Below, piece after piece: positions 1-7,416 of a stretch of DNA of 57,291 nt. Under the pieces are notes generated by a model, which saw nothing but the letters and a program-made list of their open reading frames with translations, was not told the origin of the DNA and made no database searches. The position numbers and the translations under genes were made by a program. Positions within the stretch are counted from its first letter, which is position 1. The number at the start of each line of letters is the position of its first letter. Location: NCBI GenBank assembly GCA_021604865.1, contig BQJU01000044.1, positions 1 to 57,291 on the forward strand, read 5' to 3'. The stretch comes from Saprospiraceae bacterium. GTDB lineage: Bacteria > Bacteroidota > Bacteroidia > Chitinophagales > Saprospiraceae.

Positions 1-1
1 T

Positions 2-112
2 GCGGGTACTTTTTGGAAGGAGCATGTTGTAGAGGATTTATATTTTCTCAGAGCTATTTTACTAGCTAAACGATGGGACTTGATGATTAATAACTTAGCT
101 AAGGGGGCCTAA
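2..112 (+). CDS. 3' end of an unidentified gene (partial)
   Basis: The frame is open from the first bases of the window to a TAA at 110-112, giving 36 residues with a charged, helical look (WKEHVVEDLYFLRAILLAKRWD). The start lies outside the window. I do not recognise the family. It could be the C-terminus of a real upstream gene or a chance open frame. Confidence 0.3.
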   Translation, partial: AGTFWKEHVVEDLYFLRAILLAKRWDLMINNLAKGA

Positions 113-194
113 TTTTTGGGGACAAATCCCAACTGCACCCCATTGGAGAGTCGAAAGAATATTGACATTTGATTTTATAGATAGCTCCAAAATT

Positions 195-503
195 TTGAAA
201 GATGTACTTATCCTGCCCGGCTTGATTACACTCATTTTCTTTCTTGCATCCTGTTCTGAGAATAACGATCCTATAGAAGCCATCAATGATTCAATATACA
301 TTCCGGACAAACAATTTGAATCCATACTGATTGAGCAAACCATCGACCCGGGGCAAAACAGTAATTTAAGCCATCTATACCTATCGAGTAACTCATTGGC
401 GGATCGCAATCCACATTTAAGCTGTATTCATATCAATAATGAACAGGATATCCCAACCGTATCACTTTCGGAATATCAGGAATTGAGTACGAGTTGCAAC
501 TGA
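195..503 (+). CDS. short lipoprotein with the two ends of a Bacteroidota LRR protein
   Basis: A TTG start at 195 gives MKDVLILPGLITLIFFLASC, a lipoprotein signal peptide with LASC lipobox. The frame also opens at TTG 162, but that puts acidic residues ahead of the hydrophobic segment. The mature part begins with IPDKQFESILIEQTID, which matches the usual entry (IPDxxFExxLIxxGID) of secreted leucine-rich-repeat proteins. It ends with NPHLSCIHINNEQ...STSC, which matches their usual exit (NPxLxCIxVDD...FSxDC). The repeats that normally lie between are missing, so at about 102 residues this may be an internally deleted copy that keeps its frame. The resemblance is from memory of the family. The encoded lipoprotein would face the periplasm or outer membrane. 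Confidence 0.5.
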   Translation: MKDVLILPGLITLIFFLASCSENNDPIEAINDSIYIPDKQFESILIEQTIDPGQNSNLSHLYLSSNSLADRNPHLSCIHINNEQDIPTVSLSEYQELSTSCN

Positions 504-538
504 TAAAGATTTCAAAACTTTATTAAACTTAAATAAAT

Positions 539-1381
539 ATGAAACATAACATCTTAGTAATCGGAGGAACCGGTAAGACCGGTCATCGAGTAGTAGAAGG
601 GCTAACACAATTAGGCCACAATGTAACAATAGGGTCTAGAAAGGGCTCACCTGCCTTTGATTGGGAAGACTACTCCACTTTTGCCCCTGCACTAAAGGGA
701 ATGGATCGCGCCTACATTGTGTACTACCCAGACTTGGCCGTACCAGGCGCAAAAGAGGCCATCCAAAAGTTAACAGAAATTGCGCTAAAAGAAGGGCTGG
801 AAAAAGTAGTGCTTCTCTCCGGAAAAGGAGAGGTTGAAGCTGAAGCATGCGAAGAAATCGTTGCTACTTCAGGGCTTAACTATACCCTTGTAAGAGCATC
901 ATGGTTCAACCAGAATTTTAGCGAAGGAGCATTCTTGGATTTTGTACTTGCAGGACAAGTGGCATTGCCCATGCCGGAGGCAGAGATTCCTTTTGTGGAT
1001 GCAAACGACATTGCAGAAGTAGTTACAAAAGTGTTGGTTGATGATTCATACAACGGTGAAACCATCACGGTCACTGGACCAGAGAAGTTAACATTCAAGC
1101 AAGTGGTAAAAATGATGGGAAAGGCAATTGGAAGGGATATTCAATACATTCCTATTACCATCGAAGAGTTCAAGTCGGGAATGAAAGCTGCCGGATTACC
1201 AGAATCATACATTTGGCTTTTTGGATACCTATTCGAAGAAGTACTTGGAAATCCAGATAATCAGGAAGTCTCTGAGGACGTGCAGAAAGTTTTAGGACGC
1301 GCTGCCACTGATTTTAAAGATTATGTGGAAAAGACAGCGCTTAGTGGTGTTTGGAATCAAACCGTATTATACAACATCTAA
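539..1381 (+). CDS. NmrA-like NAD(P)-binding oxidoreductase
   Basis: This 280-residue protein is an atypical short-chain dehydrogenase of the NmrA/azoreductase-like group. The N-terminus has the Rossmann strand and glycine motif ILVIGGTGKTGHRV (residues 5-18), followed by a second strand VTIGSRKG that would bind the nucleotide. The YxxxK catalytic motif of classical SDRs is not visible where expected, as is usual for NmrA-like sensors and reductases. The substrate cannot be told. It ends 17 bp before a DUF5367 membrane protein gene on the same strand, so the two are probably cotranscribed. Such reductases often sit in accessory pairs with small membrane proteins in Bacteroidota. Confidence 0.85.
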   Translation: MKHNILVIGGTGKTGHRVVEGLTQLGHNVTIGSRKGSPAFDWEDYSTFAPALKGMDRAYIVYYPDLAVPGAKEAIQKLTEIALKEGLEKVVLLSGKGEVEAEACEEIVATSGLNYTLVRASWFNQNFSEGAFLDFVLAGQVALPMPEAEIPFVDANDIAEVVTKVLVDDSYNGETITVTGPEKLTFKQVVKMMGKAIGRDIQYIPITIEEFKSGMKAAGLPESYIWLFGYLFEEVLGNPDNQEVSEDVQKVLGRAATDFKDYVEKTALSGVWNQTVLYNI

Positions 1382-1398
1382 AGAGGGGGAGTAAGGTC

Positions 1399-1788
1399 AT
1401 GCAAACTATTAATTTTAAAAGAGCAAGTATTGCCTCATTGATTATTTGGATTTTAGGAGTCACCGCCTTTGTTGGCTCCTATTACATTCCATTAATGGAC
1501 AATGCAGATGAACAAGCCAATTGGTTTCTAACGGTTGCTTTGATTCCCGCCATTTTAATTGGCGTTTATGTCTACTACAGAAGGAGCAATCGAACGAACT
1601 GGCTATTATTAGGTGGGTTCATGTTTTTTAATACCATACTGCTAGATACTATGATTACAGTTCCACTATTCATTATTCCTGCCGGGGGGAATCACCTTAG
1701 TTTCTTTGGTGATCCCGGTTTTTGGATGTTGGGGATAGAATATATGTTGATAGTAGCTTTAGCTAATTTCCTCTTTAGCCGAAAATGA
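1399..1788 (+). CDS. DUF5367-type four-helix membrane protein
   Basis: The ATG at 1399 follows a purine-rich stretch (AGAGGGGGAGTAAG), a good ribosome site. The open frame extends upstream to 1351, but that would overlap the reductase gene. The 129-residue product has four hydrophobic segments, near residues 10-28, 40-58, 68-92 and 103-123. It carries the family-like features SYYIPL, ANWFLTVALIP, ITVPLFIIPAGGNHLSFF and DPGFW, which match my recollection of DUF5367. No biochemical role is known to me. It is very likely an inner-membrane protein translated with the preceding NmrA-like gene. Confidence 0.7.
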   Translation: MQTINFKRASIASLIIWILGVTAFVGSYYIPLMDNADEQANWFLTVALIPAILIGVYVYYRRSNRTNWLLLGGFMFFNTILLDTMITVPLFIIPAGGNHLSFFGDPGFWMLGIEYMLIVALANFLFSRK

Positions 1789-1793
1789 AGTCA

Positions 1794-2017
1794 ATGAGGA
1801 TTTTTGAAGAATTGAGCCGCCTCAATAGAAGCGCTATTTTCTTTTTCACCACTGGAGAAAAAGGTGATAAGCCTGAAGATTGGGTAATCTAATCTATCAG
1901 TCAATCAATCAAGAAGGGAGATATCAAAGTATCGGCAGATTGGGGGAAGCCATCAACTTTGATGGTAAATATATAGCCCATTCTTATGTAGCGCCCGATG
2001 AAAGCTATATTCATTAA
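1794..2017 (+). pseudogene. decayed PD40/TolB-type propeller fragment
   Basis: Two short open pieces lie in different frames: ATG 1794 to TAA 1892, and about 1904 to TAA 2017. The second reads RYQSIGRLGEAINFDGKYIAHSYVAPDESYI in two overlapping parts. This resembles a PD40 beta-propeller repeat, where LGxxIN and HPxISPDESYI are usual. The first piece contains ELSRLNRSAIFFFTTG. The frame change and short length argue for a remnant rather than a gene. The PD40 resemblance is from memory and only moderate. Confidence 0.4.
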
Positions 2018-2037
2018 TAATAAATGAATTATAAAAT

Positions 2038-2439
2038 ATGATAAAACCCAAAATAGCTGTTCGGTTTTTATTGCTATTATCAATAACTAACCTAGTATTT
2101 CACATAAGTATACTCCTAAAAATTGCGCCACAAGACATAATATGGGGCGGAAGGTTAGGCAGTGAAGCTGAAATGTATCTACTTGAGAGCATATCTATAT
2201 TCTTCACTCTTTACCTGATACTCATTTTGCTTATAAAAGGATCATTCATTCGACCAGTGGTCTCACCGAAAGTTGTTAATATTTCCCTTGCTATTTTTCT
2301 GATTCTGTTTATCCTAAATACGATTGGCAATGCGTTCGCAAAAACTGCTTTGGAGCGAACTTTTGCACTGCTTAGTATAACCATTGCAGTTATGCTTTGG
2401 ACTTTATTGAGAAAGCGAGAAAACGAAAAGAACCAATAG
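2038..2439 (+). CDS. small integral membrane protein, unknown family
   Basis: The 133-residue product starts MIKPKIAVRFLLLL and has four predicted membrane segments, near residues 7-25, 48-66, 80-97 and 108-124, ending in a basic, acidic tail (RKRENEKNQ). I do not recognise a named family. The ATG follows an AT-rich stretch with no clear Shine-Dalgarno sequence, which is normal in Bacteroidota. It stands alone between a propeller remnant and a truncated gene, in a region with several broken genes, so it may be a recently acquired orphan. Confidence 0.6.
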   Translation: MIKPKIAVRFLLLLSITNLVFHISILLKIAPQDIIWGGRLGSEAEMYLLESISIFFTLYLILILLIKGSFIRPVVSPKVVNISLAIFLILFILNTIGNAFAKTALERTFALLSITIAVMLWTLLRKRENEKNQ

Positions 2440-2496
2440 GTATACATTAAGCCAATCGCTAGTATATGATATAGCATTGTGCTACTTCCTCTAAAG

Positions 2497-2730
2497 ATGG
2501 ACAAAAACTTTGTTTCCATAGACTACTACAAGATTTACATAGCAGACCCTGAAATTTTTGAGTTACTAAAGTTCCCTTATTCTAGAGACAATAGCTCTAT
2601 TTACTGTGGCACTCTTCCTTTAGAAACTGACGACATAGAGCTCTCGATAGTACTACTTCAAGGCCCAGACCTGCATGTTTACGCTAGAGGAGGAATAAGT
2701 CTTGCGCTTGAAGGCCAGATAGGCCAATAG
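2497..2730 (+). CDS. hypothetical protein, probably 3'-truncated
   Basis: The frame begins at ATG 2497 (an in-frame GTG at 2479 is possible) and codes for 77 residues. The first 54 or so (MDKNFVSIDYYKIYIADPE...) read like a normal soluble protein. From about base 2655 the frame runs antisense to a decayed tyrosine recombinase, so the last 20-25 residues (GPDLHVYARGG onward) are probably not original. The simplest reading is a gene that lost its 3' end when the recombinase segment was joined to it. No family was recognised. Confidence 0.4.
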   Translation: MDKNFVSIDYYKIYIADPEIFELLKFPYSRDNSSIYCGTLPLETDDIELSIVLLQGPDLHVYARGGISLALEGQIGQ

Positions 2731-2908
2731 TTGTTCGCGACTCAGTTCATCAGCCGTTCGATCAAAATGCCGTTGTAGATCGCGTAGGGCACGCACATAA
2801 CTGACAGCAGTACTTGGGGCTCAACCACTGACTGCCAGGTGGTCCGCTAGTCGATCCAGTGGCGATTGAAATTCATTGCGATGAGCTAATAATGCTTTTT
2901 TTTACCAT
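2653..2908 (-). pseudogene. tyrosine recombinase N-terminal (SAM-like) remnant
   Basis: Reading from an ATG at 2908 on the minus strand, the segment decodes as a core-binding domain of a phage-integrase-type recombinase: FQSPLDRLADHLAVSG, then APSTAVSYVRALRDLQRHF, then LSREQLLAYLAFKRKTYSSSSVN in adjoining parts. Three lesions are visible. A run of eight A bases right after the start shifts the frame (seven would keep it open). An in-frame TGA stands where a residue is expected before APST. A TAG follows QVWALK. The catalytic domain is absent. In Bacteroidota such proteins often accompany IS91-type transposons or integrative elements. It is clearly non-functional. Confidence 0.7.
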
Positions 2909-3007
2909 GATGATATTGATTTAGTGAAATAGGAAGATAAGGAGAATTATGCTATCTTGAGTGGGCTATTTGGCAAGGTTCCCGCTTTAGCGGGTTCGTT
3001 CAACACA

Positions 3008-3113
3008 CAATATAAAACAGTTGGGATACAGAGGTTTGCGAGGGTTTGTTCTCGCATCAACTTTTTCCTCGGTGGATAAAGACGTAGCTCGAAAATCCAA
3101 CCGTTTCATATTG
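3008..3113. repeat. inverted-repeat element with inner hairpin
   Basis: The ends of this 106-bp segment are imperfect inverted repeats: CAATATAAAACAGTTGGGAT at 3008-3027 pairs with ATCCAACCGTTTCATATTG at 3095-3113 (about 16 of 19 positions). Inside is a second hairpin, TGCGAG...CTCGCA, at about 3038-3057. It lies between the recombinase remnant and the 3' end of the AraC-type gene, so it could act as a terminator or be a small non-autonomous element. Just to its left (2983-3003) is CTTTAGCGGGTTCGTTCAAC, which recurs at about 6740-6759. Confidence 0.5.
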
Positions 3114-3142
3114 TAAAACGTTAAGAGCAATATCCTCCGAAT

Positions 3143-4018
3143 CTATAAATCCTCAAGCTTGGCAAAACCAACAGTTTTCCGATAAACATCAGGTGAAACC
3201 CCTACTTTTTTCTTAAAAAAGCGACTGAAATAGAATTCATCTTGGTAACCCAAAAGCGCACTAATTTGTTTCACTGATTTGGAGGTCAAATAAAGTTCAC
3301 GTTTTGCTTCAATCAACACTCGATTGGCAATCAGCTCGGTTAAGGTTTTATCAAGATACTTCTTGGTTATTCTGCCTAAGGTTTTGGGAGATACACAAAG
3401 AAGATCTGCATAATCTTGAGGAGCATGGGTAGTGGAGAAATTATTTTCAATGGCATCCACCAGGTTTTGAATTACTTCTGTCCTATCCGAAGAAGGGTTC
3501 AGTTGGTTCTCTTTTTCAAAATTCCGCTTTTGCCTTACTGCCTCTATCAAAAAAACTTTCAAATAAGCAACCAGCACCTCATGCTGGGCTAGTTTGTTAT
3601 TGACCAATTCCTTTGACATTCGATCCAAAATATCCAGAAAACTCGTTTCGTTGGACAGCTTAAAATATGGTGCCTGATGGAAGTTGTGAAAAAGTACTCC
3701 TTCGGTTTCTATTTCATTCTGGTGTCGATACGTACAGAAAAAATCAGGATGAAAATTAAGCATCCATCCAGAACATTCCTTATCCGATGTGAGCATGTGC
3801 GGTTGATACGGAGAAAGGCAGATCATTGTACTTTTACTCAAATCGTATTCCGACAGATCAACTTTCAAGGTTGGCTCCCCGCTCTGGAGCAGAATCAGAG
3901 AATAGTAGTTTTTCCTTTGCAAATGATCGAAGTGTTCTAAATTTTTGAACTCATGGATCTTAAAGGCCAATTCGCTGGTTTGCTGGTCAATGATCGTATG
4001 TGTTACGGCTTTATTCAT
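3143..4018 (-). CDS. AraC-family transcriptional regulator
   Basis: The C-terminal third carries an AraC/XylS double helix-turn-helix: ENNFSTTHAPQDYADLLCVSPKTLGR is the first helix pair in two parts, and SVKQISALLGYQDEFYFSRFFKK is the second with its conserved GF/GY-FSRxFKK ending. The N-terminal part is a cupin-like sensor domain. ATG 4018 (MNKAVTHTIIDQ) is chosen over an upstream TTG at 4033; the product is 291 residues, normal for the family. It lies 150 bp downstream of the ABM-domain gene on the same strand and may regulate it. The effector is unknown. Confidence 0.85.
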   Translation of the reverse strand: MNKAVTHTIIDQQTSELAFKIHEFKNLEHFDHLQRKNYYSLILLQSGEPTLKVDLSEYDLSKSTMICLSPYQPHMLTSDKECSGWMLNFHPDFFCTYRHQNEIETEGVLFHNFHQAPYFKLSNETSFLDILDRMSKELVNNKLAQHEVLVAYLKVFLIEAVRQKRNFEKENQLNPSSDRTEVIQNLVDAIENNFSTTHAPQDYADLLCVSPKTLGRITKKYLDKTLTELIANRVLIEAKRELYLTSKSVKQISALLGYQDEFYFSRFFKKKVGVSPDVYRKTVGFAKLEDL

Positions 4019-4168
4019 TGTTGGTACTGACAAAAACTTATTCTTGATAAAGTTGAGAATAATTCAAGATACTCTGGTAAACTTATCTTACAATTTTTCA
4101 TAATAAATTCAGATCACCCGTGTTTGAATAGGATGATCCGAATCTATATTGAATTGGTTTTCAGCCGC

Positions 4169-4888
4169 TTATTTTGAAGCAAATATGTCGATGGTCTGAA
4201 TCGCTGAGGCTTCAAAACCCTCCAAAATTACAGGTGCATTCTCCATAAGTGCTGCCGCTATCTTTCCATTGAGATGGAAATCCCTTCCCTGATCATTGGC
4301 AAACGTGTCAAAAATGGCATACGTATCATCGTTTAGTTTAATGGCATACCAAGAGGTCGTTTGGGGTTCATTTTTTACCAGCTTTTCTCCTTTATAAAGG
4401 AAATTTTCTACATCAGGCGATTTGTTCGTTTTTGTTTTCATTATTACCAAAAGGCCTTTTTTCTCTTCTCCGGTCTTCTTGTTGTTTGCCAGTAGATCAA
4501 TCGCTTGAATATCAGTATCGGCATTAAAATTATCCAACAATTCTACGGCATTTGTCAGTAGCGCCTCAGCGACCTTGCCTGAAAGGTGCGCTTGCCTGCC
4601 CTTTTCCGTATTAAAGGTGTCAAAGATTCCAAACGTTCTATCATCAATTTGGAAGGCATACCACGACTCAGTTAGAGGTTCCCCATTTACCAATTCCAGT
4701 GCACCGCTGAGAAACTGCTTAACATCTGCTTCTTTACCTGGTTTTGCTGTAAGCAGTACAAGCAATCCGATTTGTTCTTTTTCCGTTGTTTCCATGTTAT
4801 CGTTTTTATTTTGTGAAAATGTTTGAGTTGAAATTGTCATTAAGACGATCAGTCCAATGAGTGATAGTTTGTTTTTTGCTCCTTCCAT
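4169..4888 (-). CDS. secreted protein with two ABM-like domains
   Basis: A signal peptide (about residues 1-25, ending TQTFSQ) precedes two homologous halves. Each has the ABM-type ferredoxin-like fold pattern: GLLVLLTAKPGKEADVKQFL then ESWYAFQIDDRTFGIFDTF, and GLLVIMKTKTNKSPDVENFL then SWYAIKLNDDTYAIFDTF. Each half ends with a hydrophobic IQAIDLLA or IQTIDIFA strand. ABM (antibiotic biosynthesis monooxygenase-like) domains normally work as dimers, so a tandem copy could form a pseudo-dimer in one chain. The export signal is unusual because most ABM proteins are cytosolic. The substrate is unknown. An AraC-type regulator gene follows on the same strand. Confidence 0.75.
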   Translation of the reverse strand: MEGAKNKLSLIGLIVLMTISTQTFSQNKNDNMETTEKEQIGLLVLLTAKPGKEADVKQFLSGALELVNGEPLTESWYAFQIDDRTFGIFDTFNTEKGRQAHLSGKVAEALLTNAVELLDNFNADTDIQAIDLLANNKKTGEEKKGLLVIMKTKTNKSPDVENFLYKGEKLVKNEPQTTSWYAIKLNDDTYAIFDTFANDQGRDFHLNGKIAAALMENAPVILEGFEASAIQTIDIFASK

Positions 4889-5381
4889 TTTTTGTCGATT
4901 TGTTGTGATACAAAGATGAAGGAATTGCGAAGGCTAAAGAATGGATAGATGGGACTAAGGCATGGACATTTTTCCCACTAGAAAAGACTTAATGCTCATA
5001 AAAAAAAATAAACTAAATTTGGAGTATAATATGAAAACTCAATACAACAAATAAGGGTCAAAGCGAGACAGAGCGTTGAGCGATGGGTATTGAATAGATT
5101 ATTGTTGTGCTGGAGAGAGAGTCGTTGGACGACACTTTTGATAGGAGCAAGTAAAACGATCAAATAAGTGAGTTAAAGGAGCATCCATTCATTGAATTAT
5201 TGGTGAAAAACAGCTTTTTAAACAAGTCCGGGCATCAAGATCCGCAGCATCTTTGCCTAAAATACCTTAAATTGAGCTGGGGTTAAGCCAATACTAGAAA
5301 AAAGGCTTTCCCTTTAGGAATACTTTGCTAACCTTTGGCAGACATTCCTCTGAGTTCGTCTATAATTAAAAATAGCACACG
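4889..5381. other. intergenic stretch with an unassigned short open frame
   Basis: No complete gene is seen in these 493 bp. Position 5031-5054 is a seven-codon frame (MKTQYNK) that runs into an attC-like hairpin. From 5155 to 5286 a plus-strand frame without a start stays open for 43 codons (SELKEHPFIELLVKN...KYLKLSWG) before TAA. It looks like the tail of a lost gene, but I cannot name it. Confidence 0.35.
5040..5092 (+). repeat. attC-like palindrome (group C, copy 1)
   Basis: The outer ends CAATAC and GTATTG are perfectly complementary over 53 bp. The inside contains TCAAAGCGAGACAGAGCG, which recurs with one change at 14460-14477. The structure (short, imperfect palindrome after a short coding tail) is like an integron recombination site, but the strict RYYYAAC/GTTRRRY ends are not met here. 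Confidence 0.35.
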
Positions 5382-5813
5382 ATGAAGAAAATATTCGACA
5401 AAATTCTAATAAATGAAATAATCGAATACAAAGGTTCAATTGATGAATTAATAGAGAAAATTAATGACCAAAAATCTCAAACGTATAGAGTTGAATGGAT
5501 TTCAAATAAGAAATTCGAATTCATATCAAATTGGTCAATAGGAACTAAGGGTGAAATAAAAGGATACGGGACAATTAATGAGAATAAGGAAAATAATAAA
5601 CTAGAAATTCATTTAGCGACAAAAATGAGAAATGAAGTTTACATGATACTCGGGGTGACTTTATTCTTTTTTGTAGGAATTCTTTTTGTAGACGAAAAAG
5701 TACCTATTTGGATATATTTTCTTTTTCCAATAGTCATCATTTGGTTTTGGGGGGGTTGCCGAATTCAAGAAAATTCTCTCTTCGGAAAAGTAAAAAAACA
5801 CCTGACGAATTAG
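5382..5813 (+). CDS. hypothetical protein with two membrane helices
   Basis: The 143-residue product has a soluble, very lysine-, isoleucine- and asparagine-rich N-terminal two-thirds, then two adjacent hydrophobic segments near residues 88-103 and 108-125, and a short basic tail. I do not recognise the family. Base composition is strongly AT-rich, like its neighbours up to 11 kb. The last codons (CTGACGAAT then TAG) coincide with the edge of repeat group B, whose other copy at 8320 carries the same edge without this gene, so the gene abuts the element very tightly. Confidence 0.6.
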   Translation: MKKIFDKILINEIIEYKGSIDELIEKINDQKSQTYRVEWISNKKFEFISNWSIGTKGEIKGYGTINENKENNKLEIHLATKMRNEVYMILGVTLFFFVGILFVDEKVPIWIYFLFPIVIIWFWGGCRIQENSLFGKVKKHLTN

Positions 5814-5985
5814 ATGATATTTGAGGCTTTTTTTTCATTTTCAACTAACGTGATGGTGAAATATTATTGAATCAATCCCCTAAGTTAGGCATTTCTATGC
5901 TTAGCATAACGGGATTGAACAATATACCCCACGTCCATACTCCCTAAACGGTCGTACGGCAGGTGTACTAACCGTTTGCGGACAT
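5802..5985 (-). repeat. dispersed repeat group B, copy 1
   Basis: Bases 5802-5922 match 8320-8442 closely: CTGACGAAT, a T-rich block reading ATGAAAAAAA on the minus strand, AACTAACNTGATGGTG, a hairpin around TTAGGCATTTCTATGCTTAG, and TAACGGGATTGAACA. The following bases to 5985 hold another palindrome, AAACGGT...ACCGTTT, with a counterpart near 9410. The element fills the space between two small genes and ends about 30 bp before the next start codon. Confidence 0.55.
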
Positions 5986-6017
5986 AAAAAAACGAAATCA
6001 AACAAAACCTTAATATC

Positions 6018-6488
6018 ATGAAAAATTTAATTTACCTGTCAATCTTAATTTTCAGCTTTCAAAGTTGCACAGAGCATCAAATTGTTGATCAAAAAGCGGA
6101 AGGAGAAAAACTGATGGAAGCAAGTCGTCAATGGGCAAAATCTAAATCAAATGAAGAATATTTGAGTTATTGGGCTGACGATGCTATTTTAATTGCGCCT
6201 GGCCAACCTACAATAAGAGGCAAAGAGCAAATTGCAAAAATGTTAGAAGCAAATGCTCAAATTCCTGGATTTGAAGTAAATTGGGAGCCTCAGGAAGTTT
6301 ATGTGTCCAAAAGTGGAGATTTGGCTTATCTAATCGAAAATAATTACTTTGCCTGGAATGATTCGCTTGGCAATCAAGTAAAAACTTTCAATAAAGCAGT
6401 AACAATTTGGAAAAAACAAACTGACGGAACTTGGAAAAATGTGGTTGATATTTTTAATGAAGATCCTTCAATCACTTCGTTAAAATAA
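6018..6488 (+). CDS. DUF4440/SnoaL-like lipoprotein
   Basis: A lipoprotein signal (MKNLIYLSILIFSFQSC) is followed by an NTF2-like domain of the DUF4440 group: EASRQWAKSKSNEEYLSYWADDAIL, then IAPGQPTIRGKEQIAKM, then KAVTIWKKQTDGTWKNVVDI. Proteins of this fold form a cone-shaped pocket and are often small enzymes or binding proteins, here presumably periplasmic or outer-membrane anchored. The length (156 residues) is typical. The substrate is unknown. It sits alone between repeat elements, as a cassette gene would. Confidence 0.8.
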   Translation: MKNLIYLSILIFSFQSCTEHQIVDQKAEGEKLMEASRQWAKSKSNEEYLSYWADDAILIAPGQPTIRGKEQIAKMLEANAQIPGFEVNWEPQEVYVSKSGDLAYLIENNYFAWNDSLGNQVKTFNKAVTIWKKQTDGTWKNVVDIFNEDPSITSLK

Positions 6489-6768
6489 AAACTACCGACA
6501 ATAATGGCTCAACTCCGCTAAGTTAAGCATACCAAAGCGGCATTATTTTTGATGGGGTGGCAATTTTTCATCTTCACCAGTTAAATAAATTTTATTTTGC
6601 CATTGCCTGATTTTTGATTCGCCTTAATTAACCCCGCACTGATCTTCCGATTGATGCGGTAGCTCCAGTAGCGAGCGGTATCGGCGGTTGATCTGGTTTA
6701 ATGTTTTCTGGCAAGGCAGTTGATGATCTTTTACCTCACTTTAGCGGGTTCGTTCAACAAGGTCCTTA
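6489..6768. other. intergenic debris with a partial group B repeat
   Basis: At 6506-6530 lies GGCTCAACTCCGCTAAGTTAAGCAT, cited here in two parts (CTCAACTCCG, CTAAGTTAAGCAT), a partial copy of group B in the opposite orientation. From about 6710 down to 6545 the minus strand decodes in two frames as coding-like text, RYWSYRINRKISAGLIKANQ and then IYLTGEDEKLPPHQK, joined by a one-base shift. It looks like a dead gene, but I cannot assign it. CTTTAGCGGGTTCGTTCAAC at 6740-6759 repeats a sequence found at 2984-3003. Confidence 0.35.
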
Positions 6769-6862
6769 GTGCCTGTTTGGAGGCCAACCATACGCTTGCG
6801 CTGAAGCTTTCTCCGGGGGCTGCGCCAAAGGTGATGCAAAGCCAACCTCCAAACATGCACTG
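6769..6862. repeat. hairpin repeat family A, full copy
   Basis: The left arm AGTGCCTGTTTGGAGGCCAA pairs with the right arm GCCAACCTCCAAACATGCACT around a loop of about 50 bp. The loop (CATACGCTTGCGCTGAAGCTTT onward, in two parts) is the reverse complement of the right interior of the copy at 36740-36890. It lies 33 bp upstream of the GNAT gene. Confidence 0.75.
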
Positions 6863-6894
6863 AAAGGTAAGTTGACAAAATCATAGAGTTAGAA

Positions 6895-7347
6895 ATGAAC
6901 AAAATCAATATTGTAAATCGTGAAATGACATCTGAAGAAATTGAGCAGATGAACACTGGATTTGATGAACTTTCACTTGAGGAAGGTGTAGCGTTCGAAA
7001 GTTCAGACAGATACAGTTTCGTGGCATTAATGGGAAACAATTTTATAGGCTGTTCATCAGGTTTAGCGTACAAAAATGGTGAAAATTATTCGGGCTGGTT
7101 TTTTCTGACGGATCTATATGTTGAGAAAAAATATCGTTCTCAGGGTTTGGGGGCCGACCTCTTGAAAGCATTAGAAGAACAGATAAAATCCAAAGGGATA
7201 AAAAATATCTGGCTCTGGACCTCAGGTTCTAAAGCACTAAAATTCTATCGAAGACAAGGTTATTATAAATTTACGGAAATGGAACATTGGTATTCAGATG
7301 GAAGTAGTCGTGTTGGATTAAGAAAGAACTTATCAACTATATTATAA
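6895..7347 (+). CDS. GNAT-family N-acetyltransferase
   Basis: This 150-residue protein has the GNAT acetyl-CoA-binding core: strand DLYVEKKY followed by the pyrophosphate loop RSQGLGADLLKALEE (Q/RxxGxG/A pattern), then NIWLWTSGSKALKFYRRQGYYK, the usual strand-helix where the cofactor exits. It would transfer an acetyl group from acetyl-CoA to an amine of a small molecule or protein; the acceptor cannot be inferred. It is a stand-alone gene between hairpin repeats, and GNAT genes are common cargo in cassette arrays. Confidence 0.85.
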   Translation: MNKINIVNREMTSEEIEQMNTGFDELSLEEGVAFESSDRYSFVALMGNNFIGCSSGLAYKNGENYSGWFFLTDLYVEKKYRSQGLGADLLKALEEQIKSKGIKNIWLWTSGSKALKFYRRQGYYKFTEMEHWYSDGSSRVGLRKNLSTIL

Positions 7348-7416
7348 CCTCAGTGCGAAAAGATGAAAAAGAAAAACATAGATGTGTATATTGTTAATTA
7401 TGATAATTGCATGCTC

